NCBI GenBank assembly: GCA_947495125.1
Contig: CANLXL010000003.1
Span: 248,001 to 312,000 of the forward strand
From: an uncultured Flaviramulus sp.
GTDB lineage: Bacteria > Bacteroidota > Bacteroidia > Flavobacteriales > Flavobacteriaceae
Direction of reading: 5' to 3'
DNA: 64,000 bases
Positions within the stretch are counted from its first letter, which is position 1, and every line of letters starts with the position of its first letter. Below, one piece after another: positions 8,385 through 16,400 of this stretch. The position numbers and the translations under genes were made by a program. Below the pieces are notes generated by a model. The model saw nothing but the letters and a program-made list of their open reading frames with translations, was not told the DNA's origin and ran no database searches.

Positions 8385-8624
8385 ATGGCAAGACAAAGTA
8401 TATCATTCACAAAGCCGAACGACGAATGGCTTAAAACCCAAGTGGACAATAAAGAATATTCCAGTAAAAGCGAATTAGTAAATGATTTGATTAGACAAGC
8501 TCGAAATCAACAGGTACAAATTAATTGGATTCGTGCTAAACTTGAAAAAGCTGAAAATAGTGGATTTACAAACGACCGTAGAGAAGACATTTTAGCCCAA
8601 TCAAAGTCTTCGCTTAATGACTAA
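8385..8624 (+). CDS. parD: ParD-family antitoxin
   Basis: This 79-residue ribbon-helix-helix protein is the antitoxin and autorepressor of a type II ParDE pair. The N-terminal DNA-binding half shows the family pattern (QSISFTKPNDEWLKTQV, then YSSKSELVNDLIRQ), and the charged C-terminal helix would wrap the toxin. Its stop codon overlaps the start of the toxin gene by eight bases, the usual coupled arrangement. It should bind its own promoter region at about 8341-8384. It is the first gene of the accessory island. Confidence 0.88.
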   Translation: MARQSISFTKPNDEWLKTQVDNKEYSSKSELVNDLIRQARNQQVQINWIRAKLEKAENSGFTNDRREDILAQSKSSLND

Positions 8625-8904
8625 ATATCGATTAAGTAATGAGGCCAAAAATGACTTAATTCGGATTCACCAGTATGGAGTTAAAAAATATGGAATGACT
8701 CAAGCAGATAGGTATTTTGACTCATTTTTTAAATATTTTGACCTTATTTCAGAGCGCCCTTTTTCATTCGAATCTGTTGATTATATAAAAAAGGATTATA
8801 GACGTTGTGTTTGCGGCGTAGATAGTATTTACTTTAAAATTCATGATAATATTGTGGAAATCATGGCCATTGTAGGGAGGCAGGACTTGAATGAAAAACT
8901 GTAA
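8617..8904 (+). CDS. parE: ParE-family toxin (RelE/ParE fold)
   Basis: This 95-residue toxin matches ParE (KYRLSNEAKNDLIRIHQYGVKKYGMTQADRYF, then RRCVCGVDSIYFKIHDNIVEIMAIVGRQD). ParE members poison DNA gyrase, while RelE relatives cleave mRNA. The YFKI..N.VEIMAIVGRQD tail is the typical ParE beta-sheet end. It overlaps parD by eight bases and is translated from ATG 8617. It is full length with no frameshift, so the pair is probably active. Downstream (8905-9056) only fragments are seen, including a 22-codon frame at 8962. Confidence 0.88.
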   Translation: MTKYRLSNEAKNDLIRIHQYGVKKYGMTQADRYFDSFFKYFDLISERPFSFESVDYIKKDYRRCVCGVDSIYFKIHDNIVEIMAIVGRQDLNEKL

Positions 8905-9056
8905 CTGAATAAATAAAAACTGTTGCCAATGGCTATATGTAATGCGGACTGAAGTGCTAAAATGAAAGAAATAACTATAAATAAACTAATCGGTAAACAG
9001 AAAGTAAAATGCCTTGAAACCCCATACTAGGCATAGTCAAGACCATTATCTGCAAT

Positions 9057-9347
9057 TTGAAAACATCCGACGATTTTTATCCAAAAATGAAAGTTACACT
9101 TGATGGAGAGTTAGGAATTGTTCTTGACAAATTCACTGATTGGGATGGTGTTTATTATGTCGAAGGAGAAAAGCAACAAGGAATTCCTACGAGAAACTAT
9201 GGAGTGATAAGATGGGACACGAATAAAGAAAATGACATAGAAGATTGGCGTGGGGTTTTTGGCTCATTTATCGCTGCTGGAGGAAAAGAAATAAGTCAAG
9301 ATTATGAATTTGAATTTATTAATGACGATGGTACTCTAAAAAAATAA
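9057..9347 (+). CDS. Small hypothetical acidic protein
   Basis: This protein is up to 96 residues long and acidic, with many aromatic residues (DWDGVYYVEG, GVIRWDTNKENDIEDWRGVFGSF). Such composition is common among immunity proteins, but I recognise no family. The start is uncertain: TTG at 9057 gives the length stated, and ATG at 9087 would remove ten residues. It ends five bases before the next gene, so the two are probably one transcript. There is no signal peptide. Confidence 0.6.
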   Translation: MKTSDDFYPKMKVTLDGELGIVLDKFTDWDGVYYVEGEKQQGIPTRNYGVIRWDTNKENDIEDWRGVFGSFIAAGGKEISQDYEFEFINDDGTLKK

Positions 9348-9352
9348 TAGAA

Positions 9353-9826
9353 TTGAATAAACGAATTATTATATTAGATCTAGATGGAGTATTAATAACA
9401 AACCCATCTTGGAAAGCCGACAGAATTCACTCGGATGGATATTCTGAATTCAATGAATCCTGTGTTGAAAATTTAAACCAACTTCTCACCCTTGCGGAAT
9501 TTGACATTTGGTTGAGTTCAACCCGACGGACTGTGAAAACCCTCACCGAATTCAATCTGATTTTTAAAAATCGTGGAGTAAAGAAAGACATTATTGGATA
9601 TGTACCAAAATATGCGGATTGTCGAAACCGAAAAGAAGAAGTCCTAAAATTTATATCGGAATTTAACCTCTCTGACTTCCTGATTATCGATGATGACAAA
9701 TCATTAAATGGACTGGAAAGCCGAATAAAAGAAAGTTTGATTTTAACTGAATTGACAAAAGGATTTAATTCCGAGAAGTTGAAAGAAGCGACTGAAAAAA
9801 TAAAAAACTATAACTATAAAAAATAA
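9353..9826 (+). CDS. HAD-superfamily phosphatase of the HAD_SAK (RNA-repair) type
   Basis: This 157-residue protein is a compact HAD phosphatase. Motif I is the N-terminal strand IIILDLDGVL with the nucleophile Asp, motif II is LSSTRR after FDIWLSS, and the acidic motif is DFLIIDDDKSL. The pattern resembles the HAD domain of 'Swiss Army Knife' RNA-repair proteins (HAD_SAK_2), where it is predicted to process RNA 3' phosphates. The TTG at 9353 is the only start that keeps the first strand. It overlaps the next gene by one base. With the cREC gene downstream it forms an RNA-end-processing theme. Assignment to the exact subfamily is from memory of the motif spacing. Confidence 0.72.
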   Translation: MNKRIIILDLDGVLITNPSWKADRIHSDGYSEFNESCVENLNQLLTLAEFDIWLSSTRRTVKTLTEFNLIFKNRGVKKDIIGYVPKYADCRNRKEEVLKFISEFNLSDFLIIDDDKSLNGLESRIKESLILTELTKGFNSEKLKEATEKIKNYNYKK

Positions 9827-10281
9827 TGAATACCTACTTAATAATTGCAGTTTTAGCGTTAATTGGAACAGCTGCTTTCTTCAACAGGAGCTCCAAAAAG
9901 ACTGAAACCCTTGAAAACAAAACTTTTCAACCAAATAGCGAAAACCGACAACAGAATCGTGTTTTAAAACTGGTCGTTTTATACGATTTTGCACAAACGT
10001 CAAAAATAATTTCGGAAAAAGCAACGGAAGAATTAATTGAAAAAACGATGAAATCCATCGATTGGGAACAATTTCACGCTGTTTATCTCGAAGACAAAAA
10101 TGGAAATATGATGGACGTTAGCGGAAGTTTACATGAAGATGGACTCGCATCTAGTTATGTAAATGACGATATTCATTTATTAAAAGTAAATCCACCGGAA
10201 ACAGTTGAGGAAATGACAGAAATATTGGTAGACTTCCTAAAAGGAGAGGGCTTCTGGCGGAATAAATACAAATATGAATAA
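9826..10281 (+). CDS. Membrane-anchored hypothetical protein
   Basis: This 151-residue protein begins with one hydrophobic helix (about 4-19, YLIIAVLALIGTAAFF), followed by a soluble domain of about 110 residues with an acidic C-terminal helix (PETVEEMTEILVDFLKGEGFW). I recognise no family. The ATG overlaps the TAA of the HAD gene (TAATG), so the two are translationally coupled. The anchor could put the domain on either side of the membrane. It is a candidate immunity or partner protein by context only. Confidence 0.6.
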   Translation: MNTYLIIAVLALIGTAAFFNRSSKKTETLENKTFQPNSENRQQNRVLKLVVLYDFAQTSKIISEKATEELIEKTMKSIDWEQFHAVYLEDKNGNMMDVSGSLHEDGLASSYVNDDIHLLKVNPPETVEEMTEILVDFLKGEGFWRNKYKYE

Positions 10282-10314
10282 CATGTTATGAGCTACGCCG
10301 ATAACGTTTTGCTT

Positions 10315-10476
10315 TTATCCCCCTTTTCTCAAAACATCCTGAACCCTCCTAATAGCAAAAACAACATTCTGCACATCCTTTCTATCAAAGATATCTTCCT
10401 CAATAAAAAATAACATCTCAATACCCTTGTCTAAGCAATCGGCTAACTCCTCATTAGTAAAATCCTGATTGTCCAT
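10315..10476 (-). CDS. Possible 53-residue protein (minus strand)
   Basis: A frame from ATG at 10476 to TAA at 10315 encodes 53 residues, with an acidic amphipathic first half (NEELADCLDKGIEM) and a basic end (AIRRVQDVLRKGG). It lies in the 294-base gap between two plus-strand genes and reads away from a perfect 16-base palindrome at 10511. The composition looks like a real small helical protein rather than noise. No family is recognised. It is too short to be certain. Confidence 0.45.
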   Translation of the reverse strand: MDNQDFTNEELADCLDKGIEMLFFIEEDIFDRKDVQNVVFAIRRVQDVLRKGG

Positions 10477-10510
10477 GATGTAAAGAAACCAAGTTTATCA
10501 TTTCCGTACC

Positions 10511-10526
10511 ACTACTAATTAGTAGT
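10511..10526. promoter_or_regulatory. Perfect 16-bp palindrome, candidate operator
   Basis: ACTACTAATTAGTAGT is an exact palindrome lying between the divergent 53-residue frame (10476) and the cREC gene (10576). A further ACTAC-like half (ATACTACATTT) occurs at about 10538. The size and position fit a dimeric repressor site, for example of the MarR or HxlR kind. No such regulator is adjacent. Confidence 0.55.
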
Positions 10527-10575
10527 TATTCAAAAAAATACTACATTTATGATGGTTTGCTGAAACAAACATAAT

Positions 10576-10911
10576 ATGAAAAAACTCTTTTTAGATGACA
10601 TTAGAACCATCGATATGATTTACGATAAATCCATGGAATCTGAATTCGATATTGTTCGAACCTATGATGAATTTGTAGGTTATATTGAGAAAAATGGACT
10701 TCCAAACTATATCAGTTTCGATAATGACCTTGGTCTTGCTGAGGATGGAACCGTGGCACCTGACGGCTTAGCGGCTGCAAAGTGGTTGGTTTATGATTCG
10801 GGATTTGATTTACGGGATTTGGAATTTAACGTGCATTCGGCGAATCCGGTGGCTGCCGAGCAAATAAAGGGGCTTTTAATTAATTATATAAAGTATTTAA
10901 AACGAATCTGA
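10576..10911 (+). CDS. cREC: cyclic-phosphate-processing receiver-domain protein
   Basis: This 111-residue protein is a stand-alone receiver-like domain of the cREC class. It has LFLDDIR at the N-terminus, YISFDNDLGL in the middle and FNVHSANPVAAEQI near the end. The paired acidic residues and the HSANP motif define this family, which comparative genomics links to RNA repair and predicts to act on cyclic phosphates. The next gene starts on the very next base after the stop. The palindrome at 10511 lies just upstream and may control it. The biochemical role is a family prediction and has not been shown here. Confidence 0.8.
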   Translation: MKKLFLDDIRTIDMIYDKSMESEFDIVRTYDEFVGYIEKNGLPNYISFDNDLGLAEDGTVAPDGLAAAKWLVYDSGFDLRDLEFNVHSANPVAAEQIKGLLINYIKYLKRI

Positions 10912-11166
10912 TTGAAAATACTCGACCAGTATAACATTAATGCGCTGAGCAAAATCCTTTACCAGATGAATATTATGCCTTCTGGAAATAGTCAGTCGTT
11001 TATCAAATTAAGTAAACTGCTTATAACCCATTTCCAAAATGGGTATGATTACGACAAAATAAAAAGAGTTATCTCAAGCGAATTAATTTCCACATATGGA
11101 CTATCAGTAAATGAAAATGAGGTTGATCAAGTTGCTGAGGAAGTAAGATCATGGTATATCAAATAA
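10912..11166 (+). CDS. Small helical hypothetical protein
   Basis: This is an 84-residue, mainly helical protein (NINALSKILYQMN, then SFIKLSKLLITHF, then DQVAEEVRSWYIK). It starts with TTG directly after the cREC stop codon, and its own stop directly abuts the next possible TTG, so three frames are packed end to end. I recognise no family. The context, between a cREC protein and a CDI-type immunity protein, suggests a partner in the same system. Confidence 0.6.
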   Translation: MKILDQYNINALSKILYQMNIMPSGNSQSFIKLSKLLITHFQNGYDYDKIKRVISSELISTYGLSVNENEVDQVAEEVRSWYIK

Positions 11167-11208
11167 TTGAAAAGATGCCTAACGATTGGCTTTATTGCTA
11201 GAAATTTT

Positions 11209-11655
11209 ATGACAAAAAAAGATTCCAAATTCGAAAATAACTGGCTCTCAAAATCATTAGAAAGTTTAGAAAAAGTTTCCTGGGGAGACATTCCTAAAGA
11301 TGAAAGTTACTTAGTAACTACTTGTCATAAATTAAGAAAGAAGCAGTTAAAAGACTTCGACACAGAGGATCTAAGGATAATGATCGGGCAAAATATAGGG
11401 CTGAAGTTTTTAATCCCCTTGGCGCTTGAAACCTTAAAAGAGAATATTTTGGCCGAAGGCGATTTTTATGAAGGCGACCTGCTCAAGGTTGTACTAACCA
11501 GTGATGTTGATTATTGGAAAAACGAAAATGATAACTGGTACCAAATATGCAAGTTATTTAGAAGCAATATATCTAAAATAGAAAAAGAGGCAGAGGAATA
11601 TGCTACAGGAAGAAAAATATTAAAAGCCTTTAAAGAATTTGAAATCATAAATTAA
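11209..11655 (+). CDS. CDI-type immunity protein (CdiI_2-like)
   Basis: From ATG 11209 this protein has 148 residues and matches the widespread contact-dependent-inhibition immunity family: KSLESLEKVSWGD, SYLVTTCHKLRKKQLKDF, then EDLRIMIGQNIGLKFLIPLALE and the AEGDFYEGDLL loop. Such proteins neutralise the toxin domain of a contact-delivered effector. An upstream TTG at 11167 would add 14 residues unlike the family start, so I prefer the ATG. No CDI toxin or large polymorphic toxin gene is in the window. The gene is therefore an orphan immunity protein, or it serves another role in the island. Confidence 0.8.
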   Translation: MTKKDSKFENNWLSKSLESLEKVSWGDIPKDESYLVTTCHKLRKKQLKDFDTEDLRIMIGQNIGLKFLIPLALETLKENILAEGDFYEGDLLKVVLTSDVDYWKNENDNWYQICKLFRSNISKIEKEAEEYATGRKILKAFKEFEIIN

Positions 11656-11696
11656 CTACTTAACTATTTAAAAACCCCCAACCACCACTGACACCC

Positions 11697-11722
11697 TTTG
11701 TCAGTCCCTCGATTTATATTTG
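11697..11722 (+). promoter_or_regulatory. Promoter of the alkC-like gene
   Basis: A perfect -7 motif TATATTTG (11715-11722) lies 43 bases before the chosen ATG, with TTTG at 11697 only 14 bases upstream of it. Placing the promoter here supports the ATG at 11765 over the in-frame TTG at 11720, which would overlap the -7 box. Confidence 0.5.
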
Positions 11723-11764
11723 CCTTATCAACACGAAATCACAGACTTATTTCATACAATACCC

Positions 11765-12871
11765 ATGGCAGAACCACTTAAAAACCTATATTCAAAAGCA
11801 TTTTACACGCAATTCTGTGCTGTTGTTAGAACATTTCAAGCCGACTTTGATCCAGCACTGTTTATGGCTCAGATCTTTGATAAGCAATGGGAGGATAAAG
11901 AGCTAAAACAACGTATGCGACATACCACCAAAGTGTTAAAGGATCATCTTTCGGGGGATTACCCCCAACAAATAGCAGCCCTACTGAACATGATCCCCAC
12001 ACTTCGTAAAAAAGCGATTGGCCAATACGGATTTGAATTTATGTTCTTTGCCGATTTCGTGGAACTTTATGGGCTGGATGATTATCAGGTTTCCATAAAT
12101 GCTATGGAAGCGATTACGCAATTTGTTAGTTGTGAATTTGCCATACGCCCTTTCATTATCAGATACCTGGAAAAACTAATTCCAAAACTAAAAACATGGT
12201 CCGTACACAAGAACGAACATGTTAGACGATTGGCTTCAGAGGGATGTCGGCCACGATTACCCTGGGCGATGGCCTTACCGGATTTCAAGAAAGATCCTAC
12301 TCCTATTTTACCTATCCTTGAAAACCTTAAGAACGACCCTTCATTATACGTTAGAAGAAGTGTGGCCAACAACCTGAATGATATCGCTAAGGATAACCCC
12401 GATATCGTCATTAAAACTGTCAGGCGCTGGTATGGCAAAACCGCAGAAACGGATTGGATCGTTAAACACGCCTCCAGAACGCTCCTTAAGCAAGGGAACC
12501 AGAAACTCATGACCTTATTTGGGTTCGGTGCTGTTGATCATATAAAAATTGAGCATTTTAAAATCCATACCCCGATCGTACACATTGGAGAACGCTTAGA
12601 GTTTTCTTTCAACCTACTGAACAACAATACCTCGACATCTAAAATAAGGTTGGAATATGGTATGTATTACCTGAAGGCTAATGGATCACTTTCTAAAAAG
12701 GTCTTTAAAATCAGCGAAAAAAACTATCAAAAAGACACGACGACCACAATTCATAAATCTCAATCGTTTAAAGTTATCAGTACACGTAAATTTCATGTTG
12801 GCGGACATCAGCTTTCCATTATTGTGAATGGGCATGAATTTGAAATATTGAATTTTGAGCTTGTAGGTTAA
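11765..12871 (+). CDS. AlkC/AlkD-type DNA alkylation repair protein
   Basis: This 368-residue protein is made of HEAT-like helical repeats and fits the AlkC/AlkD DNA glycosylase superfamily. The start (MAEPLKNLYSKAFYTQF) and the middle (SVHKNEHVRRLASEGCRPRLPWAMALPDF, then LYVRRSVANNLNDIAKDNPD) are typical of the AlkC group, which removes 3-methyladenine and related lesions without base flipping. The C-terminal 100 residues are beta-rich (FKIHTPIVHIGERLEFSFN), the Ig-like extra domain of AlkC. The SEGCRPRLPW motif matches the active-site region. It stands alone behind its own promoter. Confidence 0.86.
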   Translation: MAEPLKNLYSKAFYTQFCAVVRTFQADFDPALFMAQIFDKQWEDKELKQRMRHTTKVLKDHLSGDYPQQIAALLNMIPTLRKKAIGQYGFEFMFFADFVELYGLDDYQVSINAMEAITQFVSCEFAIRPFIIRYLEKLIPKLKTWSVHKNEHVRRLASEGCRPRLPWAMALPDFKKDPTPILPILENLKNDPSLYVRRSVANNLNDIAKDNPDIVIKTVRRWYGKTAETDWIVKHASRTLLKQGNQKLMTLFGFGAVDHIKIEHFKIHTPIVHIGERLEFSFNLLNNNTSTSKIRLEYGMYYLKANGSLSKKVFKISEKNYQKDTTTTIHKSQSFKVISTRKFHVGGHQLSIIVNGHEFEILNFELVG

Positions 12872-13034
12872 GCTAGGTTAGGAGGAATAAAAATTGATAG
12901 AGGTTTACCTTCTGGATCCTTCTTATGAAGCGTTCAAGGCAAGGTTTTCAGCGCTTTAAATTTCGTAAGCTTGAGTCTTTGGATCAATTTAAGGAACTTC
13001 AAAACCCTATCTCATCTTTTCATACTTTAGCAGT

Positions 13035-14177
13035 ATGAGTTTTTGGACCATACTTTTAATCATTGGGCTGGCACAGGGGTTTTATTTGATCGCCAGTTTA
13101 TTAGTATTTAACAAAGCCAATTCCTTGCCCAACAAATACCTCTGTTTTTTAATATTTTCGGCTTGCGCTCATATTGCTTTTGAACTAATTAACACCTTGC
13201 AAAACGACACGTTCCGCTTAGTATTGCGCATCATTTCTATTTCATCTCCTCTATTAATCGGGCCGAGTTTATACCTGTTTTTTAAACATACCTTAAAAAC
13301 GACACGAGCAGACGCTTCAAGAGCCCTGTATCATTTTGTGCCTTTTATCATCCTAACTATGTTTTTAGGCATCATCGAGTTCTTTTCAAAAGCCATTAGC
13401 AACCCTATAAATGACAGCCTACCCCTTTATGTGCCTATCATTGAATTTTTAAAAGCGGTGCATTTAGGAGTTTATCTTGTGCTCTCCTATAAGATTATTA
13501 ACCAACTCCCTAGATCCACGAGCTCAATAACCTATAAGAATAACTCCAAGCAGGTCCTGTTATGGTTTCGGGTGTTGTTGTTGTTAATCATTACTGCAGT
13601 ACTCTTATCGCTGGTTTACTTTATTGCCAGAAAATTTCTGGGTGTGGAAGCTCCGGTTGGCAATCCCAGGTTTATCGCCCTGATCTTAATCGTGCTTATT
13701 TACAGTATTGCCTTTATGGGCGTCCGCTTTCCCATTATGGTATTATCTGAATCCGATAAACTGGTCGTTAAAAGAACACCAAAATACAAAACCTCATCAT
13801 TGCGCCCAGACGATATCGATTCGAAACGACAGGCCTTGATCCATTATATGAAGCAAGAAAAACCCTTTCTCGATAGCGACCTGAAAATTGAAGGTTTGGC
13901 CAAAGCTATGGACATTCCGACACACCATCTATCACAGATCATCAATCAGAGTTTTAAGAAATCGTTTCAGGATTTTATTAATCAGTATCGGGTAGAGGAG
14001 TTTAAAAATCAAATTCTACGCCCCAATAATTCCAACAAAACGATCCTGGCCATTGCCTTAGATTCCGGGTTTTCCAGCAAATCTTCATTTAATCGCATTT
14101 TTAAATCTCATACAGGTATGACGCCATACGAGTTTAAAACATTAAACACCACAAATGCGTCCCACATTAGAAAATAG
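13035..14177 (+). CDS. Membrane-bound AraC-family transcriptional regulator
   Basis: The first 240 of 380 residues hold about seven hydrophobic helices (from FWTILLIIGLAQGFYLIASLLVF to FIALILIVLIYSIAFMGVRF). The C-terminal 100 residues are an AraC helix-turn-helix domain (IEGLAKAMDIPTHHLSQIINQ and ALDSGFSSKSSFNRIFKSHTGMTPYEF). This seven-helix sensor plus AraC layout is common in Flavobacteriia and suggests a regulator working from the membrane. The lipoprotein peptidase gene starts 58 bases downstream and is a likely target. A 37-codon frame from 12925 overlaps its ATG in the form ATGA. Confidence 0.87.
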   Translation: MSFWTILLIIGLAQGFYLIASLLVFNKANSLPNKYLCFLIFSACAHIAFELINTLQNDTFRLVLRIISISSPLLIGPSLYLFFKHTLKTTRADASRALYHFVPFIILTMFLGIIEFFSKAISNPINDSLPLYVPIIEFLKAVHLGVYLVLSYKIINQLPRSTSSITYKNNSKQVLLWFRVLLLLIITAVLLSLVYFIARKFLGVEAPVGNPRFIALILIVLIYSIAFMGVRFPIMVLSESDKLVVKRTPKYKTSSLRPDDIDSKRQALIHYMKQEKPFLDSDLKIEGLAKAMDIPTHHLSQIINQSFKKSFQDFINQYRVEEFKNQILRPNNSNKTILAIALDSGFSSKSSFNRIFKSHTGMTPYEFKTLNTTNASHIRK

Positions 14178-14235
14178 GTCGATTTTATTAGAATAACATG
14201 CTTTGTTTGCAGGGTATTTAAAACTTATAGAATCT

Positions 14236-15600
14236 ATGAAAATCCAAAAAAAGACCTTTCCTTTTAAAAATCAGTTGGTATGTTTACTTATTTGTATTGG
14301 CGCTTTTATGACGTCTTGTGCTCAAAAAACCAAGCGTTCAGATCAAAACCAGATTCAAACTGAAACAGATTCACTTAGAGTCGCCCATTGGCAAGAGGAC
14401 CTCAACATTTTAAAAACCAAGTTTGAAACCGAGCATTACAACCTGTTCCGATTGATGACCAAAAAAGACTGGGAGACCGGTTTTGAAACCTTACTTGCAA
14501 AGATTCCGCAGCTTAAAGACCATGAAGTGATTACCGAAGCGATGAAGATCATTTCCAAGATTGGCGACGGACATACATCTATATATATTCCGTTTCAGGG
14601 GAAATACCAGTTTCACCAAATTCCCGTGGCCTTCCAGGAATTTAAAAACGGGGTGTTTATTAAAGGGGCAGATGCTCTTTATAAAAACATTATAGGCAAA
14701 GAAGTTGTGGCCATTGGCGGTGTTCCTATAGAAACTATAAAACAGCGATTAAAAGGGATCACCCCAAACGACAACGACCAATGGATCAAAGTACTGGGCA
14801 TCGAAGTGTATATGACCATCTCTGAAATTCTATACGCTATTAAGGCTACCGAAGATATTTCAAGTGTGATGATAGACATGAAAGATTCAGATAACAACAT
14901 CACCACAGCTCGCATTGCTTCAGAGCCATTCGATATCAGCAAAGTTCGATTTGCCGATGTCCGCCCCGATTGGGTTACCGCGCATGATGCTTCCACAAAC
15001 CCACTTCCCCGCTATTTAAAACGTATCAATACCTTTCCTGATGATTTTTATTGGTTTGAGCACCTTGAAGACAAAGCCATGATATATTTTCAATTGAACG
15101 TCATTTTCGACAAGCCCGATAAAAACCTTAAGACATTTTGCGAAGCGTTATTTCAATTTATTGACGATCATCATGTCGAAAAACTGGTCATCGATATTCG
15201 ATTAAATTCGGGAGGCAATAACCAATTGAATGAAGGGCTGATTAACCAAATTCTGAAATCAAAACAAATCAATAAAAAGGGAAATCTCTATGTTATTGTT
15301 GGCCGAAGAACCTTTTCTGCAGCGATGAATTTAGCAACAAACTTAGAGCAAAGAACCAACGCTATCTTTGTGGGTGAATATACCGGGTCCAGCCCCAATT
15401 TTGTGGGTGAAGACAACCAAATTATAATGCCGAACAGTAAACTTATTAGTAGCGCTTCAAACCGCTATTGGCAGGACGCTGATGCTAACGACAACAGACG
15501 ATGGATTGAACCAGAGTACTTTCATGTTTTAAGTTCTTATGAGTATAAAAATAATCTGGATCCAAACATGGAGAAGGTATTTGAGCTTATTGGTCATTAA
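14236..15600 (+). CDS. S41 family peptidase, lipoprotein
   Basis: From ATG 14236 the protein has 454 residues. The signal peptide ends in MTSC, a lipobox, whereas an in-frame TTG at 14203 would put 11 odd residues in front of the signal. The S41 core is visible as VIDIRLNSGGNNQLN, followed by the nucleophile region GRRTFSAAMNLATN and GEYTGSSPNFVGE. An N-terminal helical cap (DGHTSIYIPF) is typical of flavobacterial members. No PDZ domain is obvious. It probably trims extracytoplasmic proteins or peptides. The AraC membrane regulator lies just upstream. Confidence 0.85.
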   Translation: MKIQKKTFPFKNQLVCLLICIGAFMTSCAQKTKRSDQNQIQTETDSLRVAHWQEDLNILKTKFETEHYNLFRLMTKKDWETGFETLLAKIPQLKDHEVITEAMKIISKIGDGHTSIYIPFQGKYQFHQIPVAFQEFKNGVFIKGADALYKNIIGKEVVAIGGVPIETIKQRLKGITPNDNDQWIKVLGIEVYMTISEILYAIKATEDISSVMIDMKDSDNNITTARIASEPFDISKVRFADVRPDWVTAHDASTNPLPRYLKRINTFPDDFYWFEHLEDKAMIYFQLNVIFDKPDKNLKTFCEALFQFIDDHHVEKLVIDIRLNSGGNNQLNEGLINQILKSKQINKKGNLYVIVGRRTFSAAMNLATNLEQRTNAIFVGEYTGSSPNFVGEDNQIIMPNSKLISSASNRYWQDADANDNRRWIEPEYFHVLSSYEYKNNLDPNMEKVFELIGH

Positions 15601-15733
15601 AAGGCCTCGACACATATCAGATAAACCATAATCATCGTGTTCAACCATCCTCAAATCTTAATGGAATTACAAATATATTCGTTAAACTGAAAATTAATTA
15701 ACTTTAAAACCTAGTATGTAACTTCAAAAAACC

Positions 15734-16255
15734 TTGCTTAAATACAAAATACCATTTGACAAGAGCATTTATATTGAGCAAACAATATTAACACTTCCCT
15801 ATGTTTACTTTAAAGAACAGAAAAAGATAAAAGAGTCTGCAATTCTCGCAATTTCATTTTTTCTACTAGGACTGGTTATTCTTCTTGGTGGTAGCGACTT
15901 AAGTACTCTTTTTTTCTGTATTGCAATCTTTGTGGTTTTTGATCTTTATGTTAAACATGAAAATTTTAAAACCCTAAAAGATGCACATATAAGAAATCTG
16001 AAAATTTTATTAAATGAAAACGACATTGTTTCATTTGGAATTTTCGAATTTCGAGATGACTGTTTAAGATTCTCCAACGATTTTTATTGCACATGGATTA
16101 AATGGGAAGATTTTAAAAAATACAAAGTCACAAAATCTAATTTGTTATTAATACAAAAGAAAAATCGTGAAGATGTATTGGTTATAGGAAAATCTGAAGT
16201 TAACAATACGGAGTTTCAAAAAATCTTGAGTTTTGTTGAAAAGAAAATGGATTGA
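15734..16255 (+). CDS. YcxB-like membrane protein
   Basis: This 173-residue protein has a membrane hairpin (about 39-80: ILAISFFLLGLVILLGG, LFFCIAIFVVFDLYV) followed by a cytosolic domain with the YcxB-like signature (DDCLRFSNDFYCTWIKWEDFKKYKVTKSNLLLI). The only reasonable start is TTG at 15734, since the ATG at 15716 is followed at once by a stop. YcxB-like proteins have no established function. It stands alone, with 130 bases on each side that show only a weak promoter and hairpin. Confidence 0.65.
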   Translation: MLKYKIPFDKSIYIEQTILTLPYVYFKEQKKIKESAILAISFFLLGLVILLGGSDLSTLFFCIAIFVVFDLYVKHENFKTLKDAHIRNLKILLNENDIVSFGIFEFRDDCLRFSNDFYCTWIKWEDFKKYKVTKSNLLLIQKKNREDVLVIGKSEVNNTEFQKILSFVEKKMD

Positions 16256-16300
16256 ACTAATTACACCATCTTATAGTTGTTGGTTGTTTATGTAAGCGGA

Positions 16301-16348
16301 AAAACCGTAGGGTTTTATCATGATTCGTTTTCTTTTACTAATTTGGTT
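16301..16348 (+). promoter_or_regulatory. Weak terminator hairpin and promoter-like word before the RDD gene
   Basis: AAAACC-GTAG-GGTTTT (16301-16316) is a six-base-pair hairpin ending in T residues. Directly after it, 16322-16348 contains TTCGTTTTCTTTT and CTAATTTGG, nearly identical to 19396-19422 upstream of the SRPBCC gene (about 24 of 27 positions). This suggests a shared promoter type or a duplicated spacer. Confidence 0.45.
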
Positions 16349-16400
16349 CCGGCCAGTGTAACTATTATTCACCGATGCGTTGGCATTAATTAAAAAATGA

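Noticed and set aside
8266-8478. Open frame overlapping the parDE promoter and parD
   Set aside because: It is in the wrong frame over parD, starts with TTG and has no family pattern. It is a shadow of the TA operon.
8962-9030. 22-codon frame after parE, starting MKEITINKLIGK
   Set aside because: Too short, and it ends in a stop with no continuation in another frame. It may be a broken gene start but cannot be supported.
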